Positions 1 to 12,726 of a DNA stretch of 64,000 nt are shown piece by piece; the stretch's first letter is position 1; each line of letters begins with the position of its first letter. This stretch comes from Kudoa neothunni (taxonomy: Eukaryota > Cnidaria). The notes under the pieces were generated by a model. It had not been told where the DNA came from. It ran no database searches and was given only the letters and a program-made list of their open reading frames with translations. Both the position numbers and the translations under genes were made by a program. The DNA lies in contig OZ199839.1 of NCBI GenBank assembly GCA_964304625.1, positions 496,001-560,000 on the forward strand, in the 5' to 3' direction.

Positions 1-309
1 TAGACTTTACTTCGATCACAACTACATACGATTATCATACATAGGGTGCAAACGTAGATACAATATCAAATAGGATAACTATATTGCGTAAAAATAACGT
101 TTATAAATCTAAAATATTTGTCAAAAAGTTATTTTTTAATTGGTTTATGGAAGAAAAACGCTATTTTGATGTTAAAAGATTATGAAAATTGTGTACACCC
201 CCGCAATTTTTTAGACCCCTAAATTCGTCCACGGGCTGCACTCTGCCCACGACTGCTCTAAAAGGTTGCCAACCCTTAAGGTGGAAAAATACCTCAAATT
301 TTTATTTTA

Positions 310-567
310 TCATTTCTCACAAAAAATGTTCGTAAAAAGAAATATTGAAGATCTAGGGGCGATAACAGAAGAATAAAGTGTTACAGCATAAATAATTTCG
401 TTAGTAATCTCGATAATCCTACGAATACCACTTTCGGCATTATCCGCCGCATTAGCTTTCAGGTCCAATTTCGAGTTACTGTGTTGTTCTGTATATATAA
501 AGCTTTCAAAATTAAAATATAAATCGGCATAACTTCTTAGTCTATTTTCGTCATTAATAACTTCCAT
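310..567 (-). CDS. hypothetical 85-residue frame, unidentified
   Basis: The frame opens with ATG at 567 (MEVINDENRLRSYADLYF) and runs 85 codons with an even mix of charged and hydrophobic residues, which is unusual in this AT-rich background. I do not recognise the family. It could be one exon of a longer gene, since a GTGAG donor-like site lies just before its stop, or the acidic N-terminus of a decayed transposase, because a piggyBac-type end lies at about 1.2 kb. Coding status is uncertain. Confidence 0.2.
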   Translation of the reverse strand: MEVINDENRLRSYADLYFNFESFIYTEQHSNSKLDLKANAADNAESGIRRIIEITNEIIYAVTLYSSVIAPRSSIFLFTNIFCEK

Positions 568-1140
568 TTGATGTAAAAATATTCACAAACATTTATTAGG
601 TGATTCTTACAGAAATATTTATTGCATATTGCGCACTCAACACTCACTCAACATTAGGCATTTTATCCAATTTTCTTGGACAAAATTTTCATCTCGATAT
701 TTTAACTCGAGGATTTTGTGTACAGGATATCCTTGGCATAGAGAATGAAATTGTTTTAAGATTTTTGGTTTCCCTATTCTCTCATTTAGTAAGCCATATA
801 TAAATTCCACCAAAATTTTTAAAAACTTCCTTTGGGGAATATCATTTCCAAAAACTCGTTTGTACGCCGAATAACGCGGTTTATTGCCAATTTGTAAACG
901 TTATTCCATAGAATCTAGAAAATTCTAAAACTCATCATTTAGACTAAAAATTATTTAATTTTTCATTTTCGCAAAGAAAAATGTGGGGTATTTATCTACC
1001 CAAGAGTCCATCGGAAGGTGAAAATTATATATTCCCGCCAATAAAATATTGAAAATATTGAAAAATTTGGTTTAAATTTGTAAATTACATTATTTCGAAG
1101 GAATACAGGTAATCTTAGAAAGTTTGAAATAATGAATAAA

Positions 1141-1204
1141 GAGCTCTACAATAAACAAAGTATCATCGGGGTAATTTTCTACCCCAAACCCAAAAAAGGG
1201 TTAA
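1141..1204. repeat. possible right end of a piggyBac-type element
   Basis: A GGGGTAATTTTCTACCCC hairpin is followed by GGGTTAA at 1198-1204. The same arrangement, a GGGTA/TACCC hairpin next to a CCC-TTAA end, occurs at the ends of the element at 13492-14385. No matching left end was found between 1 and 1140, so the element is truncated or starts outside the window. The rest of 568-2204 holds nothing I recognise. Confidence 0.25.
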
Positions 1205-2204
1205 TGAAGGTTTTGTACTCACAGAACACATTATAACTAGCCGATGCCCAATTATAGGGCCTATTTTCTGGCTCCTTAAAACGTACTGCGTCACAAACTC
1301 TCTCATTTTTCCAATTACAAATTATATACATGACGCTTATTAAGTTCCAACATAATAAACTCAACAAAAATTGTTTTTAATGTTTCCATTGCGCTTATAA
1401 CGGCGAAAATTTGTTTAATCAAAATTAATCATTCAAATTCAAGTTATCGTTAGGGTCCTTTTTCTCTATAAAAATATTTGGAGAGACTAGGTTTGTTTTC
1501 AATCATCAACATAAATCATGCGTCAATAAATATTTTAGTTTAACCCGTGTTGATTATATTGTAACTAAAGTATCATCAAAATAAAAATTTTTTGATAAAT
1601 GGATTTTGTGGGTAAGTATTTTATCAGAGCATACACAACAAATTAAGATTAAATTTTATAATCCAATTTTCATTCTTTGTATTTTGAAAATATAATTTTA
1701 AAGTAAAAAATTTGCGAAAAATCAATATTTAAAATTTAACCTTATTAGATGTGACGTTTCTTTAGAGAACCTTTGAAATTCTCACGCGTTCCCTAGGTCT
1801 CTTTACACGCATAATTATACAAATGTGGTTTTTTACAGCCCATCAAACAGTACGTGATGAAACTTAAAATTTGATAAACCACGTAGTATTTGAGCGTAAT
1901 ATAACTCCAAACATTCGAAATTTTTTCTTTACTTTTGCGGGAATTACTCAAAACCCAATGATGATAACTTCTGAGATAATCTTCTTTTTAAATAAATTGA
2001 TATTCAAAAGGGAAAAAATATTATTTTGAAGTGATCTCAAAATAGCCAACAACATCAAATTGTGAAATCAAAAATAACGTAAAATAGGTTGAACTAAAAT
2101 GGTTTTGTAAACGAAGGTAATGACGAATATGACAATAGTATTAAGCTCGGCTGAATGTTTTTCCACTAGAAATAAAAATCAAATTTTTATCCTCATATAA
2201 CCGA

Positions 2205-3604
2205 TTAGAACCTGAATGTCTTTTTCTCGGTGGACTTAGTTTCAGGACGGGCTCTGTTAAGTATCTTGACAAAGTCCTCACATTTTGATCTCATACGCTG
2301 ATTCAGGTATGACTATTGTTAGCAGTATTAGGCCGCAGAAAAAGCAGTAAATCCTAATACTTTAGAACATTTCATGTGCATTTTGAAGTATTGCAAGAAA
2401 TTGCTCATATGATCGACAGTTTTAGGTTGATTGGCTACCATGCCATGGTACGATTTGGTTAGAACTATTATATTAGAAGGTAACCTCTTGTAGTTACAAC
2501 GATTTAAGATACCAAAAGTGAGATAACCCACATTGTTTCCAGAAGGTACTTTAAGGCCGGAAAGTTCCGCAGGAGGTTCCTTATAAGAGACTAAAACTTG
2601 TGGTGCATTTCCACCGGATTTTCTGCCTTCCTTGAATTCCTAAATTCCGAATTGTTTTATGTATTGAAAGAGCACCAAATTATTTATAGCAGTTTAATTT
2701 TTAGAAGTACGTGAAGAAATATCTTTCCGATAGTTATATCCTCTTCGGTTTGGAAGTCGAAACAAAACGTAACGGTAGTTCGGTCTGTTTTGGATTCGAT
2801 GAACCTATCGAAAGCAACATGGATTAAAGTGCACACAGTCAAAACACTAAAAAATACATCTTTTCATTGCCATTTATGTTAAGCAGCACTTTTTCGGATT
2901 TGTTCTCGGACATTGCTTTGAAGAAATACTCAAATATACATTCATATAGACGATATCTGAGGAGAGAGAAATCTTTCGCGACAGTATCTAAAACAAATGT
3001 TAGACATTGGAAACGTGCGAAGAGGAACTACCGATTTTCTCAGAAAATTTTTCAATGTCGATTGAGTAGGCGATATTGTGAGCTATTGGATATTGTGTTA
3101 AACATTCATCAGAATAAACTTCATAGGACCTATAAAGTGAGTGTATTACCTCCATTTGGTTGGACGGCCTCGTAATCGGAATATTTTTTATTCATCGCAT
3201 CCTCAATATTCATTCCCTTAAGATCTCTGAAGAATGGACATGTGAGTTCAACCTATAATTTTATCGAGTTTATAATTATATATTTTTATATAATAAATGA
3301 GACATATTCAAAAACAGTGGGTAATTACCAGAATTTTTGTTCTCTCTTTATCGGCGCTATGGATATGAAAAATATTGCCATCATCATCTGTAAGAATGAT
3401 GGCACATTATTGTAACAATTAAGAAAATTAAATAATGAGAAATTAACCTGACAAAGTGGAATCAACACTTTCAGGTTTTGATCTAGAAACAAACGAAATA
3501 AATTACAATTCGATCGAATATTGTTACAACTACCCTTCTGCATGTGTCATCTTTTTGGATATAATATTCCTCACAATTGGGTGGTCATTATCAAGGAGAA
3601 TCAT
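2205..3604 (-). CDS. ARPC2: Arp2/3 complex subunit 2 (p34-Arc)
   Basis: Predicted nine-exon gene, complement(join(2205..2312, 2361..2639, 2711..2804, 2846..2987, 3032..3082, 3150..3252, 3329..3387, 3448..3482, 3534..3604)), 313 residues against about 300 in human. It starts MILLDNDHPIVRN, like the conserved MILLE start of the family. It then carries DDDGNIFHIHS, the helical EFKEGRKSGGNAPQVLVS segment, and ends with QRMRSKCEDFVKILNRARPE followed by a short basic tail, all in the family order. Every junction is GT-AG and keeps frame; introns are 41-76 bp. ARPC2 and ARPC4 form the core of the Arp2/3 complex, which nucleates branched actin in the cytoplasm. One oddity is a few extra residues (FLVF) at the exon 6/7 join where other species have a direct MYVESK-type run, so that donor may be misplaced by a few bases. 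No breaks were seen. Confidence 0.9.
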
Positions 3605-4876
3605 CCTGCGAACCAACTTTTTAGGGCTTAGATAGTCGATCTCTATTCGGGAAAATACACTTAATCAACGGAACGCCCATTGGTTTATGCGCTTATTCAC
3701 ATTAGCTCAATCCTACTGAGAAGCAGTCCCACGGCAATTTGTATTAGCTATTTAAAATGTTTGTTTAGTTTTACACTGTCTCTAATAGTTCATGTTAACA
3801 AAGTATTTTATAATTATGATAGAAACAAGATTAATATTCGTAATCCATCGTTTACTTCTCAAACAAAAGTGAAATAGGTTAATCCACACGAATTTTTCCT
3901 TGATTATTTTGGTTATTTTCTGAGGGGTCTTATTTTATCTTGATATAATATAAATGCTTTATTAAAATTGTGTCATAAAAACAGTTTGAATAAAATAGAA
4001 CAATGATAATTGTTTTTGTGATTGCAAGCTAATAATCTCACAGTTGTGATAATGAAATTTTCTATTATTCGTAGGAACCTAACAATTTCAATATGTATTC
4101 GAAGCTGCTTTCAGGTTAAGATGTAATACTTCACATTGTTTAATGAAATAACTTGATCGTTTAGAAGATATTTTCCAACTAATAATTATTGATATAATTA
4201 ATATTTTTGAAATTATTCTTATATTTATTGCGATATAAATATTTTTATTTAAAAATTAAAAGAAAAATTTCGATCATCTATTAGTTAAATTTATGGATCA
4301 GTTTCTAATCAGATTGTAGGGATTTGGGGCTGTAATATAGATATTCAAATTCAAGCAATTAAAATCAGGTTGCAAAGCTTTATTTGGGAATTTTCATGAG
4401 TATATTACCTTATTGTTAATATCATAACTAAAAAAACTCGAACTTATGAATTCAGAAATTTCATTGTTTTTTAGGTTAATGCGTGTGCGGGAGATATGTC
4501 CGTTTTAAGTGGTTACTATATGAATTTAGCTTTTTTAAAACAATTTGAAAATCATATACTAGCATTGAGGATTTTGTGATTAATTTTTGGCTGTAAAATG
4601 ATGATTCATATGAAAAAAACCCTAATATAATCCTATTATCTCTTGTTATAATAGGATTATTTCACGGACTTAAGAGCAATGCCACTCAAATAAAATCTCT
4701 TATTATACATGTTAATATTTTGATTATTAAACTTTGGTAAGATATAACAATTTTAGATATAACAATATATAAATTATTTTAAAAAAAATTAAATTATGTC
4801 ATTTGGCATATTTCGTTTGTATGTGCTATTTAAAGTTGGCAAAGGTTATTATAGCACATAAAATTTTTATCTTAAA
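3605..4876. other. AT-rich non-coding stretch upstream of ARPC2
   Basis: No gene was recognised. A near-perfect hairpin with 11-bp arms (AATCCTATTAT / ATAATAGGATT) lies at about 4630-4660. The ARPC2 promoter should be in the first few hundred bases. Confidence 0.4.
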
Positions 4877-5071
4877 CCAGCGCTTCCCAACTAAAACTGG
4901 ACTCGCACCTCCATTTTTGGACAAAACGAAATTCGCACTCTTTTCATACGATAAGGTGTAACTGACTTAAAATTTATCAAAAATTATGTTCAATTCCGAT
5001 CAGATCTAGCACCACCTGAGACCAAAGTTCGCATCCCCTAAGATGAGGGCATCCCCAGTTGGGAACCCCTG
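4877..5071. mobile_element. short hAT-type MITE
   Basis: About 195 bp bounded by inverted ends: CAGCGCTTCCCAACT on the left and the reverse complement of CAGGGGTTCCCAACTGG on the right. The flanks atcttaaa and atctaaaa match at 7 of 8 bases, as expected for an 8-bp hAT target-site duplication. There is no coding capacity. The ends differ from those of the full hAT at 59314-62280, so it is a separate family. Confidence 0.6.
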
Positions 5072-5244
5072 ATCTAAAACGATATGTACGCTTGCGCAAA
5101 GTGAATTTTTAATCTCGGAAACGCCTACTTACAAACTGCATACAGATTTATTTTTTTGGAATGTGCATTATTTAAATATTTCTGCCCTTACGATCGAAGC
5201 GGTGGGCCGCAATTAATTAAATGTCGTAAAAACTAGTGATAACC

Positions 5245-5847
5245 TAATACAATGGGTGACCAATTTTTCGTACTGACAACTCGCTCGTACTTTTGACAAG
5301 AAGAAAATTTATGCTTCATTAATTTTGTTATAAAGATTCATTCTATAATTTTATAATAGAATGTATCAAATGAATGAAAAAATTTTTTAATTTTAATTAT
5401 GACTATTTTGTATGTTTTTTTTCGTACATTTTTCCCGAGTACCTACTGTATTTGCTTACGAATTAACCAATTTTTCGTAATTACAGAAATACGAGCGATG
5501 AAAAAATCATATAATTACAGATATATATATATATATATATAAGAAAAATATTAAATAAACATGTAGTTTGATTATTAGCATAGAGGGATACCACAACTAC
5601 TACTGTTCACCACTTTAAGTTATCCATTATTTCAACGTTGCACGGTAGCCTAATTAAGAAAAACGAAAGTATTATTTTCTTCGAGATTTTATCGTATTTT
5701 AAAAATATTTTTAAATAGGAAATTATAAACTATTCAAACCAAAATAATAAAAGTTTTATCACTAATATGAGTTGTTATATTTATTTGATTATAAAATATT
5801 ACATATGCTTGTGCGCCAAAAAGTACGAGTGGTCACCTATTGTATTA
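5245..5847. mobile_element. MITE-like element with inverted ends
   Basis: The left end TAATACAATGGGTGACCA and the right end GGTCACCTATTGTATTA are inverted copies, and both are followed inward by a CGTAC motif. The roughly 600 bp between them are AT-rich with an (AT)n tract and no open frame. I cannot place the superfamily; a TA target would fit a mariner-like origin. Confidence 0.5.
5521..5541. repeat. (AT)n microsatellite
   Basis: Uninterrupted AT dinucleotide run, inside the element at 5245-5847. Confidence 0.9.
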
Positions 5848-6641
5848 TTTACAGATTCAATAGCCACTTTCTTGTTGGAATTAAAATTTATTCCTTTGAA
5901 GTGCATATATTTATTTGGTCTTAAAAATTAAATATGGCATTAGTCTCATTATATAGAAATGATCGGCAACCAACAGCCCGTCAGTTATTTCTATCCAACC
6001 CGCTATGCATTGACCATTGACTGGCATAAAAATTTATTTAAATACCTAAAAAATATAAATACTTGTTAAGTTAATATCTAGATCACTTGTCTAAATGTTT
6101 ATATGTTGTCGATGTAAATATTTTAGTCGACTAATATTCATTTTCGTTGAATCAGAAAACCGGACTAAATATGGCCGCTAAAATAACGTTGAAATTATTT
6201 CAATAAGAGGATAAAAAATATTTAAATGGCATATAGGTACGCCTCACGTTATTTGACTTAGTCCAATAAATCGTTCATTCATAAATTGAGCACGAGTTTA
6301 TTACAATGCAAGTGAAAATTATTTGGGTAAATTACATTGGAGTTGACGTAATTTTATAATCTAAATGACATTCATAAATTATGACTTATATATTTAAATT
6401 CAAAATTTGAATTAAGAATAATTTGACATTTTAGTAAATTAATTTTAATTTGGCCGCCTTATAATTAGGGTATGTTTGCTTGGCCCGTCAATCAAAAAGG
6501 TTGCCAAACCCAGCTATATAGGATATAAAAGTTAGATAATAATTTTAGATATAAGGTCTCAGTTTTATGTTTTGATGAATACTTTGATGTGTGAAAAATA
6601 CAAATTGCATTTATTTTAATATTTCAATCGAATTCTGAAGG

Positions 6642-6665
6642 AATATATATATATATATATATATT
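6642..6665. repeat. (AT)n microsatellite
   Basis: AT dinucleotide run about 80 bp left of the piggyBac-type element. Confidence 0.9.
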
Positions 6666-6748
6666 TTACTATCAAATATATCTTTCGCAATTACATTCAT
6701 AAAAAAACGACAATTGAAATTCAAGTAAAAAAAAGAAATATATATTAA

Positions 6749-8143
6749 CCCTCCATGTCCGAAGCGGGGTCCATTAGGGACCCCAATTTCAGTATTTTTC
6801 GCGTTACTCTAAAACTGAACTATTGACTTCTTAACTATTCCAGGAATGCCTCTATAAAGTTAAAAAGTAAGTATAGAAACTAAAATTTTTTTTCTAATTT
6901 AAAAAGTATGCCTTAGAGATTATATTTATTTCATAATCCGCATGTTTATTCCTATAAAATTTCGAGAAAAATGGTTCATTATATGCATATTAATCTATTT
7001 TACTTATTTATATATATAAATTTTGTTTAATTGATTTTTAAGCCATATATACATAAGGTTTATACATACTTCGACTTAATAGGAGATTAGCGAGAATTCA
7101 TCCGTACCGCGCTTCTTGGTTGGTAGGCTCTTGTTTCTCTAAAGAATCTCTGTTTACCAACAAAAAATTAATCCATTAGTCATTAATTGCAATATAACTA
7201 TTAGAATCTTTGTGTATTATCTGGGGATTCCGTAATTTTTATTCGGCGAAATATAAATTAATAGAGTATAAAGTATTTGGCGAATAATTGTTATATTGCA
7301 CATTTAATAAAATAAACAGTAAGACCTGTCAATAATTTTTAAAAATAGTCAGAAATAATGGCTATTAATATTTGTATTGAGTATTTAACAGTAGTTAATG
7401 CACCGTGTGTTTATTGATTATTGATATCGACATGTATGTGCTACGAATTATTCGTATAGAAGCGTTAAATGTATGTTCCAGCAGTTTTGCAGGTATGGAT
7501 ACCAAAATATGTAAACAACTTAGGTTTCCTTAAATTAAATTCTTTAAGCTAATCATATTAACTATTAAATATGCAAATAAATAAATAAATAAAGTTCGTA
7601 AAAACGTAAGGGGATGTAGCATTTAAAAATGTAAATACATTAATAAGCAATGTACCTTTGTAATTTTTTATTTTAATTATGAAGGAATTAAAATGATGCG
7701 AGTTTTTCAAACACCACTTTCTATGAAATCTCAGAGCAAACTGCACGCGCCGCTACATTTACTACTTCCGAAACGGTCCGATAATTTCTACAGAACGGCG
7801 CTTAGTTTGGCCTGTGTTTGATCAACACCTATTAATTTTTTATAGCACCTAGTCGAATAAATTAGAAATTTATTTCTTTTAAACGTCTTCGAAGCCATTA
7901 ATGCTAAAATGTATGCGCTGATTTCATCACATTGGTCGGACACAATAAGTTCATCTTGGTCTCATATCTGCATTTTAAGCAACCGGGGATAGCTAGATTT
8001 TATTTTTTATACTTATAAATGTCTATAAATAACATCTTGTTAGTTTCGTAATTATTGGTGGCGTTTAAGGCCGATTTAAAAGGGGGCCCCAAATGGACCC
8101 CATCGGCACACGCGTAATTTTTTCGTACGCAGTACGGGGAGGG
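6749..8143. mobile_element. piggyBac-type non-autonomous element (1.4 kb)
   Basis: Flanked on both sides by TTAA (6745-6748 and 8144-8147), the exact piggyBac target. The ends are CCCTCC... and ...GGAGGG. Each side also carries a subterminal GGGGTCCATT-type block (GGGGTCCATTAGGGACCCC on the left; GGGGTCCATTTGGGGCCCC as reverse complement on the right). The interior has no transposase that I can read. Confidence 0.7.
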
Positions 8144-8212
8144 TTAAGTTATTGTTAAATTAAAAATTTGTCAAATTTTTTTTAAATAATAAAATGACTT
8201 TATCCCTTAATA

Positions 8213-9255
8213 TAGTCGAACCCCGTTTAACCGAAAATGTTGGGACCTGATATTTCCCTTTTGGATACTGAAATTTCGGTTAAACCAAGTTCGATGAATA
8301 CGCATGTGCGACAGTGTAAAATTGTAAGTTGGTTACATACTTTATTTTTAATTATTCAATGATCGTTTTATATTTTTAAAGAAAACTCTGCTATATATAA
8401 GTTATACTTGTGAATACAATGTGAAAACATTAGTTAACGGCACAATAATTCTAGATCCAACGTAGTCTGCGCAGGCGTATTACAGATATGTGGACCCTAA
8501 CGCCGCTGTGTCATATTACAATGATACATTCTAGATTCTAAAAAATAGACTATTATTATTGATTTTTTATAATTTCTTCCCTATTTTGATATTGTGAGAT
8601 GTATTAATAATGACGGTAAGAATAATAGAGTAACAATAAGGAGTATTTTCCCAGAATTATCCATAGCGATATCTACAATTTACTCATTAATTAAAATATG
8701 TCATATTCCAACAATTTAACATTGATTAATGATAGTAATGATTTAAAAGTGGAGGTGTTGTGGGGAAAAACTAATGTGTGAACATTGTTGAATTGAGTGA
8801 ATTTCGTGGATAAATTGGTCTCATGAAGTCACTGTTAGTTTGTGATTAAACAAATCAACAAATCTCATTTTTATTTTTTATTACTCACGAAAAGATAACA
8901 TATAAGGGAGTTTGTATTTACCCAACATTTATTCGTTCATCATGAACATGGTTGCATTTTGAACATAAATTACTATATTACCTACGTTACGCTATTTCTA
9001 TTAATCAAACATAACTTAAATTTAATAAATAATGAACATATGTATAAAGAAATAAGTGTAGGTGCCATTTTAACCAGGCACTAACCCAGACTTAAGGTAT
9101 TTTTACCTGAAAATTACAGAAAAAAGTTATTTCAGATTGCGGTTGCTGGAATTTCGGTTAAACGAAATTTTTTTATTTAGAATCTACATCATTTTCAAAT
9201 AAAGTTTAAAAAATCAGTCGGATAGCGCGATTTTCGGATAAACGGGGTTCGACTG
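8213..9255. mobile_element. pogo/Tigger-like non-autonomous element
   Basis: Inverted ends of at least 25 bp: TAGTCGAACCCCGTTTAACC on the left, and CAGTCGAACCCCGTTTATCC as the reverse complement of the right end. TA dinucleotides border both sides. An internal TTTCGGTTAAAC motif is repeated near both ends. This pattern is typical of Tc1/mariner-class pogo/Tigger MITEs. No transposase frame is visible. Confidence 0.65.
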
Positions 9256-9794
9256 TATATGTTTGATTGCCTAGTATTTACAGTTGTTATGTCTTGTTTT
9301 AATTTCAGTCATTAAAATTTAATTTAATATATTATAATTTAATTATTACTCAAGAGTATTTTCTAATTAAAGATAAAGTTAATTAAAATATAATAATAAT
9401 ATGAATAGCTAACATTACCAATTGATGACATAATATTTTCTTGATTTAATTATTCATAAATGTTTTTGGTGGAATTTTTCTAGAATCACAAAAAACGAGG
9501 ATTTAATATTGAGTAATAAATATGTTATAGGTCCCTGGTTAAAAGTTTAATCTTCTAGAATCTTTGAATAGTATTATTTTTTTAACTTAAATACTTTAAT
9601 AAACAAATAACTATACTTAACTGATAAGAATAGTTATATATATAACGTTTATAATTAAAAATATTAAATTATGCTATAAACGCGGAATATTTGACCAATG
9701 TTTATTACTTTTAAATATACAATATTCAGATAATACGTATTAATCAGCCTTGATCATAATTGAACTTTGACGTGCATTTAGCTTTACTATTGAT

Positions 9795-12726
9795 ATGGGT
9801 GCTTTGATGTTAGTAATTCTTCTTGAAATTTACTTTGGTATATATTTTTTATATGTTTATATTGGAATAATTATGTCAAAACATAGTGCTTACCAAACAG
9901 TCATCACTTGTGCCCAACTGTACTCATTGTTTAATTAATGGAAAAACATGGTGCCTCGATGGAGTGGCTAGTTTTGGTAGTATATTCTGTTAGAATAACT
10001 TTTAGGTAGCGCCTATGGGAAGTGACATTCGATGCACTCCTAAAACAGATGCTAATTCACATTGTAGCAACTCCATAAAGTAGCTCTATAATAGTGAAAT
10101 AATAAATGCATGTTATTTCTCAAGTTCGCAAATTCCGACGAATAAGGACCTAAACAATGCAGTTAATGGCAGAATCGATTCTAGCTACACCGAAATATTT
10201 AATCTAGGACCTGGAATGGGTATAATATTTTTATTGTACCCTTAATTAAATCTTTTTAGTCAAAAACCTTACGCTCGATATTCCTATAATATCATCAACG
10301 AAAGAGCTATTTATTATAATTGACGTTAATTCGTTTAGTTCAAAATCCATTGAGGCCATTTCAAGATATTTAGAGACCTACTGTATTATAAATTATTTTC
10401 ACTTAAAATGCAAATTAAATAACAAGTTAAGGGTGATTTCAGAAGAGAATTTAAAAGGGTAGAAATCGGTGTGATACTCACCGAAACAAAGTCTTAATAA
10501 CTAAAATAATTTTCCTGATGATTCTCTGTTAGACAGGACACTCTAACTCCAATTTTTTCTCTTCTTGGATACACCAATAGTGTATGGTTATCATTTTCGT
10601 TGGTAGTGAAACTGATATTTTTCTAGAAAAAATTCTATTTCCAAGTGGTCAGAAAAAAGGATCGACTAATCCACGACGAAATTTTCAAATCAGTCATGTT
10701 GACTATGATTTGTGATCAAGTATCAATTGTGATTAAGCGATTTTGATTTATTACGTTGAAAGAACCCTTTATTACGACACCAAATGAATATCTCCAAACA
10801 AATTCTACTCATAACCGACCAAATGCATCATTTACAAAATGGGCCGGTGGATATAAAAAATATTATCGCTTTATTTTATATTTGATTTAGTTTTCGTTAC
10901 TAACCCAAAACACATCAATGTCCTGCTCTTTCTCAAATGGAATAAACTACAATAATTATGTATAACTAATAGCTGTAATAATATTTATTTTTTTAAGAAT
11001 TACATGGATATAAAAACATTCGGGAATGTATTGAGAGAAAATCACGCTCAACTTCGTATTGCTACAAGCCATCTTGAAGTTTATATACATTATTTGGTAT
11101 TCTACGTGTTTCCTCATGAAATATATGATTAAGACTTTAGAATATGCTTCGGAGAAGCGGGTATACGATCCCATTGCTACTCATTCTTTTTCACAACGAC
11201 CGCAACTTTTTGGGAGTGTTACACGATTATAAGACGGTAATGATAGTTAATAAAATCAAAAATGTTATCATTTATAGAAATTCGTACATAACTACCTTAT
11301 AAGTTATCCATTAAGTGATCAATTTATTGATTTTAATGTTGGAATGACTGATTGCAAGTATTTATAACCAAGTCTCTATAAAATGTAATACTGTTATAGA
11401 TCTGAAGGTGATTATTATTACTGCGACTCTCGAACTGCTCACATTCTCAATCTCTCGATAAAAGTGAAAAAATGCTTCCCCAATCAAAGTCTAAGAAGAA
11501 TGTAGGCGACTATTCTGAAATCAATTATATTGATATTTTAGATACAACATTTCTCTCTATAGCTTTAAAAATTTTCAAATAGCTATCTCTATGGGAGTGT
11601 GTCCTTGTGAGTGCGAAGATCCACTTCATTATTCCTACGTAAGTGAATTATCACTTATAGTTTTTTCCACAAACAAATTTTATATAATTTTATTCAACTA
11701 CTATTCTAAACTCTCAAAGTTTTATTAAAAATAGATTGTGCTATGAAATCTTTATAGGGTAGTGACCGTGACATTTGCAGTTTCAAAGGCGACCTGGTTT
11801 GCGGAAATTGCAGATGTGATATTGGATTGTATGAAAAATTATTTCTAACACTATAACCATAATGCTTTTAGTACCTCGGAGAACTGTTCGTCCATGGATT
11901 CTTCCTTATTCTTCAAATCCGGAAGTCTAAAAGTAGTTCCTTCTGAAGGTGAAAACTTCTGCTGTAAGCCCAACAAATATGGATGCTGTTTATCCGAACT
12001 TTGCAAAAATGAACGTTGCGGCTTTAACGATTGTCATACTAATAAAATTTTGAATGAAACATTGCGAATACACCACAGGGAATGTGAAAAATCCAATGAT
12101 ATAATTTTAATTGATTCCAACGAAGTACGATAAAACCAGTTGATATATTTTATGAATCTCTTCATTATTATGATAAAATATAATAGAATATCGCTGAAGA
12201 ATGTGAATTTGGATTTCTCGGCAAACAATGCCAACAAACAGTATTTTTTAGTAAATATGTTACAGTCAAGCTCAATTTATGTAGAGTCGTCGTCTTGGAT
12301 GCGACGTGTTTCTTTCGTGTGTCTCAAAACATCTAAAATTCGAAAGTAACACAACCAATGGTCTGTCAAATGACACGATTTGCAAGCATGTGTCTTTTGA
12401 CCTCCCAATGAATGGTTCTATAAATTTGATAATTATGCACAATTGCGTCTCGGTTTTTCCACCTAGGACTATCGCCAGGTATACCATCTACACCGACCGA
12501 AAACAGTTTTTCATTTATGAGCCTAAACTTAAAAAAATTGGTAATATTTTTTCACAGGTATCGTCGCTAATCAATGTAAATAGTGTTTACAAAACAACTT
12601 ATAATGGTTCTTTTAACCCTGTCAGCACCCATTATAATGACGATTTTTATCATTGCAGGAGTGTACATTCAGAAAAAATCCCACAACGCACATTCAGACT
12701 ACAGAATTTTTCAAGGTAATACGTGA
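9795..12726 (+). CDS. integrin beta subunit with degenerate MIDAS and short tail
   Basis: Twenty exons: 9795-9837, 9887-9976, 10010-10079, 10125-10219, 10260-10382, 10427-10490, 10533-10581, 10627-10719, 10763-10846, 10891-10959, 10998-11096, 11141-11236, 11278-11357, 11400-11501, 11563-11638, 11758-11828, 11872-12124, 12187-12240, 12285-12540, 12584-12726. They give 669 residues. Order: signal peptide (MGALMLVILLEIYF), PSI domain (CTHCLINGKTWC), hybrid, betaI domain from about residue 112 (ELFIIIDVNSF; later QILLITDQMHH), cysteine-rich I-EGF repeats (GVCPCECED, CGNCRCDIGFTSENC), beta-tail domain, membrane helix (about 623-645) and a tail of about 20 residues. All 19 introns are GT-AG and phases agree throughout. 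The MIDAS DxSxS is DVNSF, the SGNxDxPEGG loop is absent, and no NPxY/F occurs in the tail. Ligand binding and talin/kindlin coupling are therefore likely altered (inference). The last exon could instead splice at 12715, but no further tail exon was found. Confidence 0.88.

Noticed and set aside
200-290. AAAGGTTGCCAACCC-type block, also at about 6495, resembling hAT ends
   Set aside because: Neither copy has a partner end or a target duplication in view.
2867-3175. 102-codon plus-strand frame
   Set aside because: It is antisense to ARPC2 exons 4-6.
10080-10094. A 15-bp GT...AG segment that would remove an in-frame TAG in the integrin gene
   Set aside because: A 45-bp intron from the same donor (10080-10124) also removes the stop, keeps frame and fits the size of its neighbours.
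10956-11174. 72-codon minus-strand frame
   Set aside because: It is antisense to integrin exons 11 and 12 and has no family pattern.
12479-12660. An NSVYKTTYNGSFNP run that looks like an integrin NPxY tail
   Set aside because: It is in a different frame from the membrane helix that follows it, and comes before the helix rather than after it.
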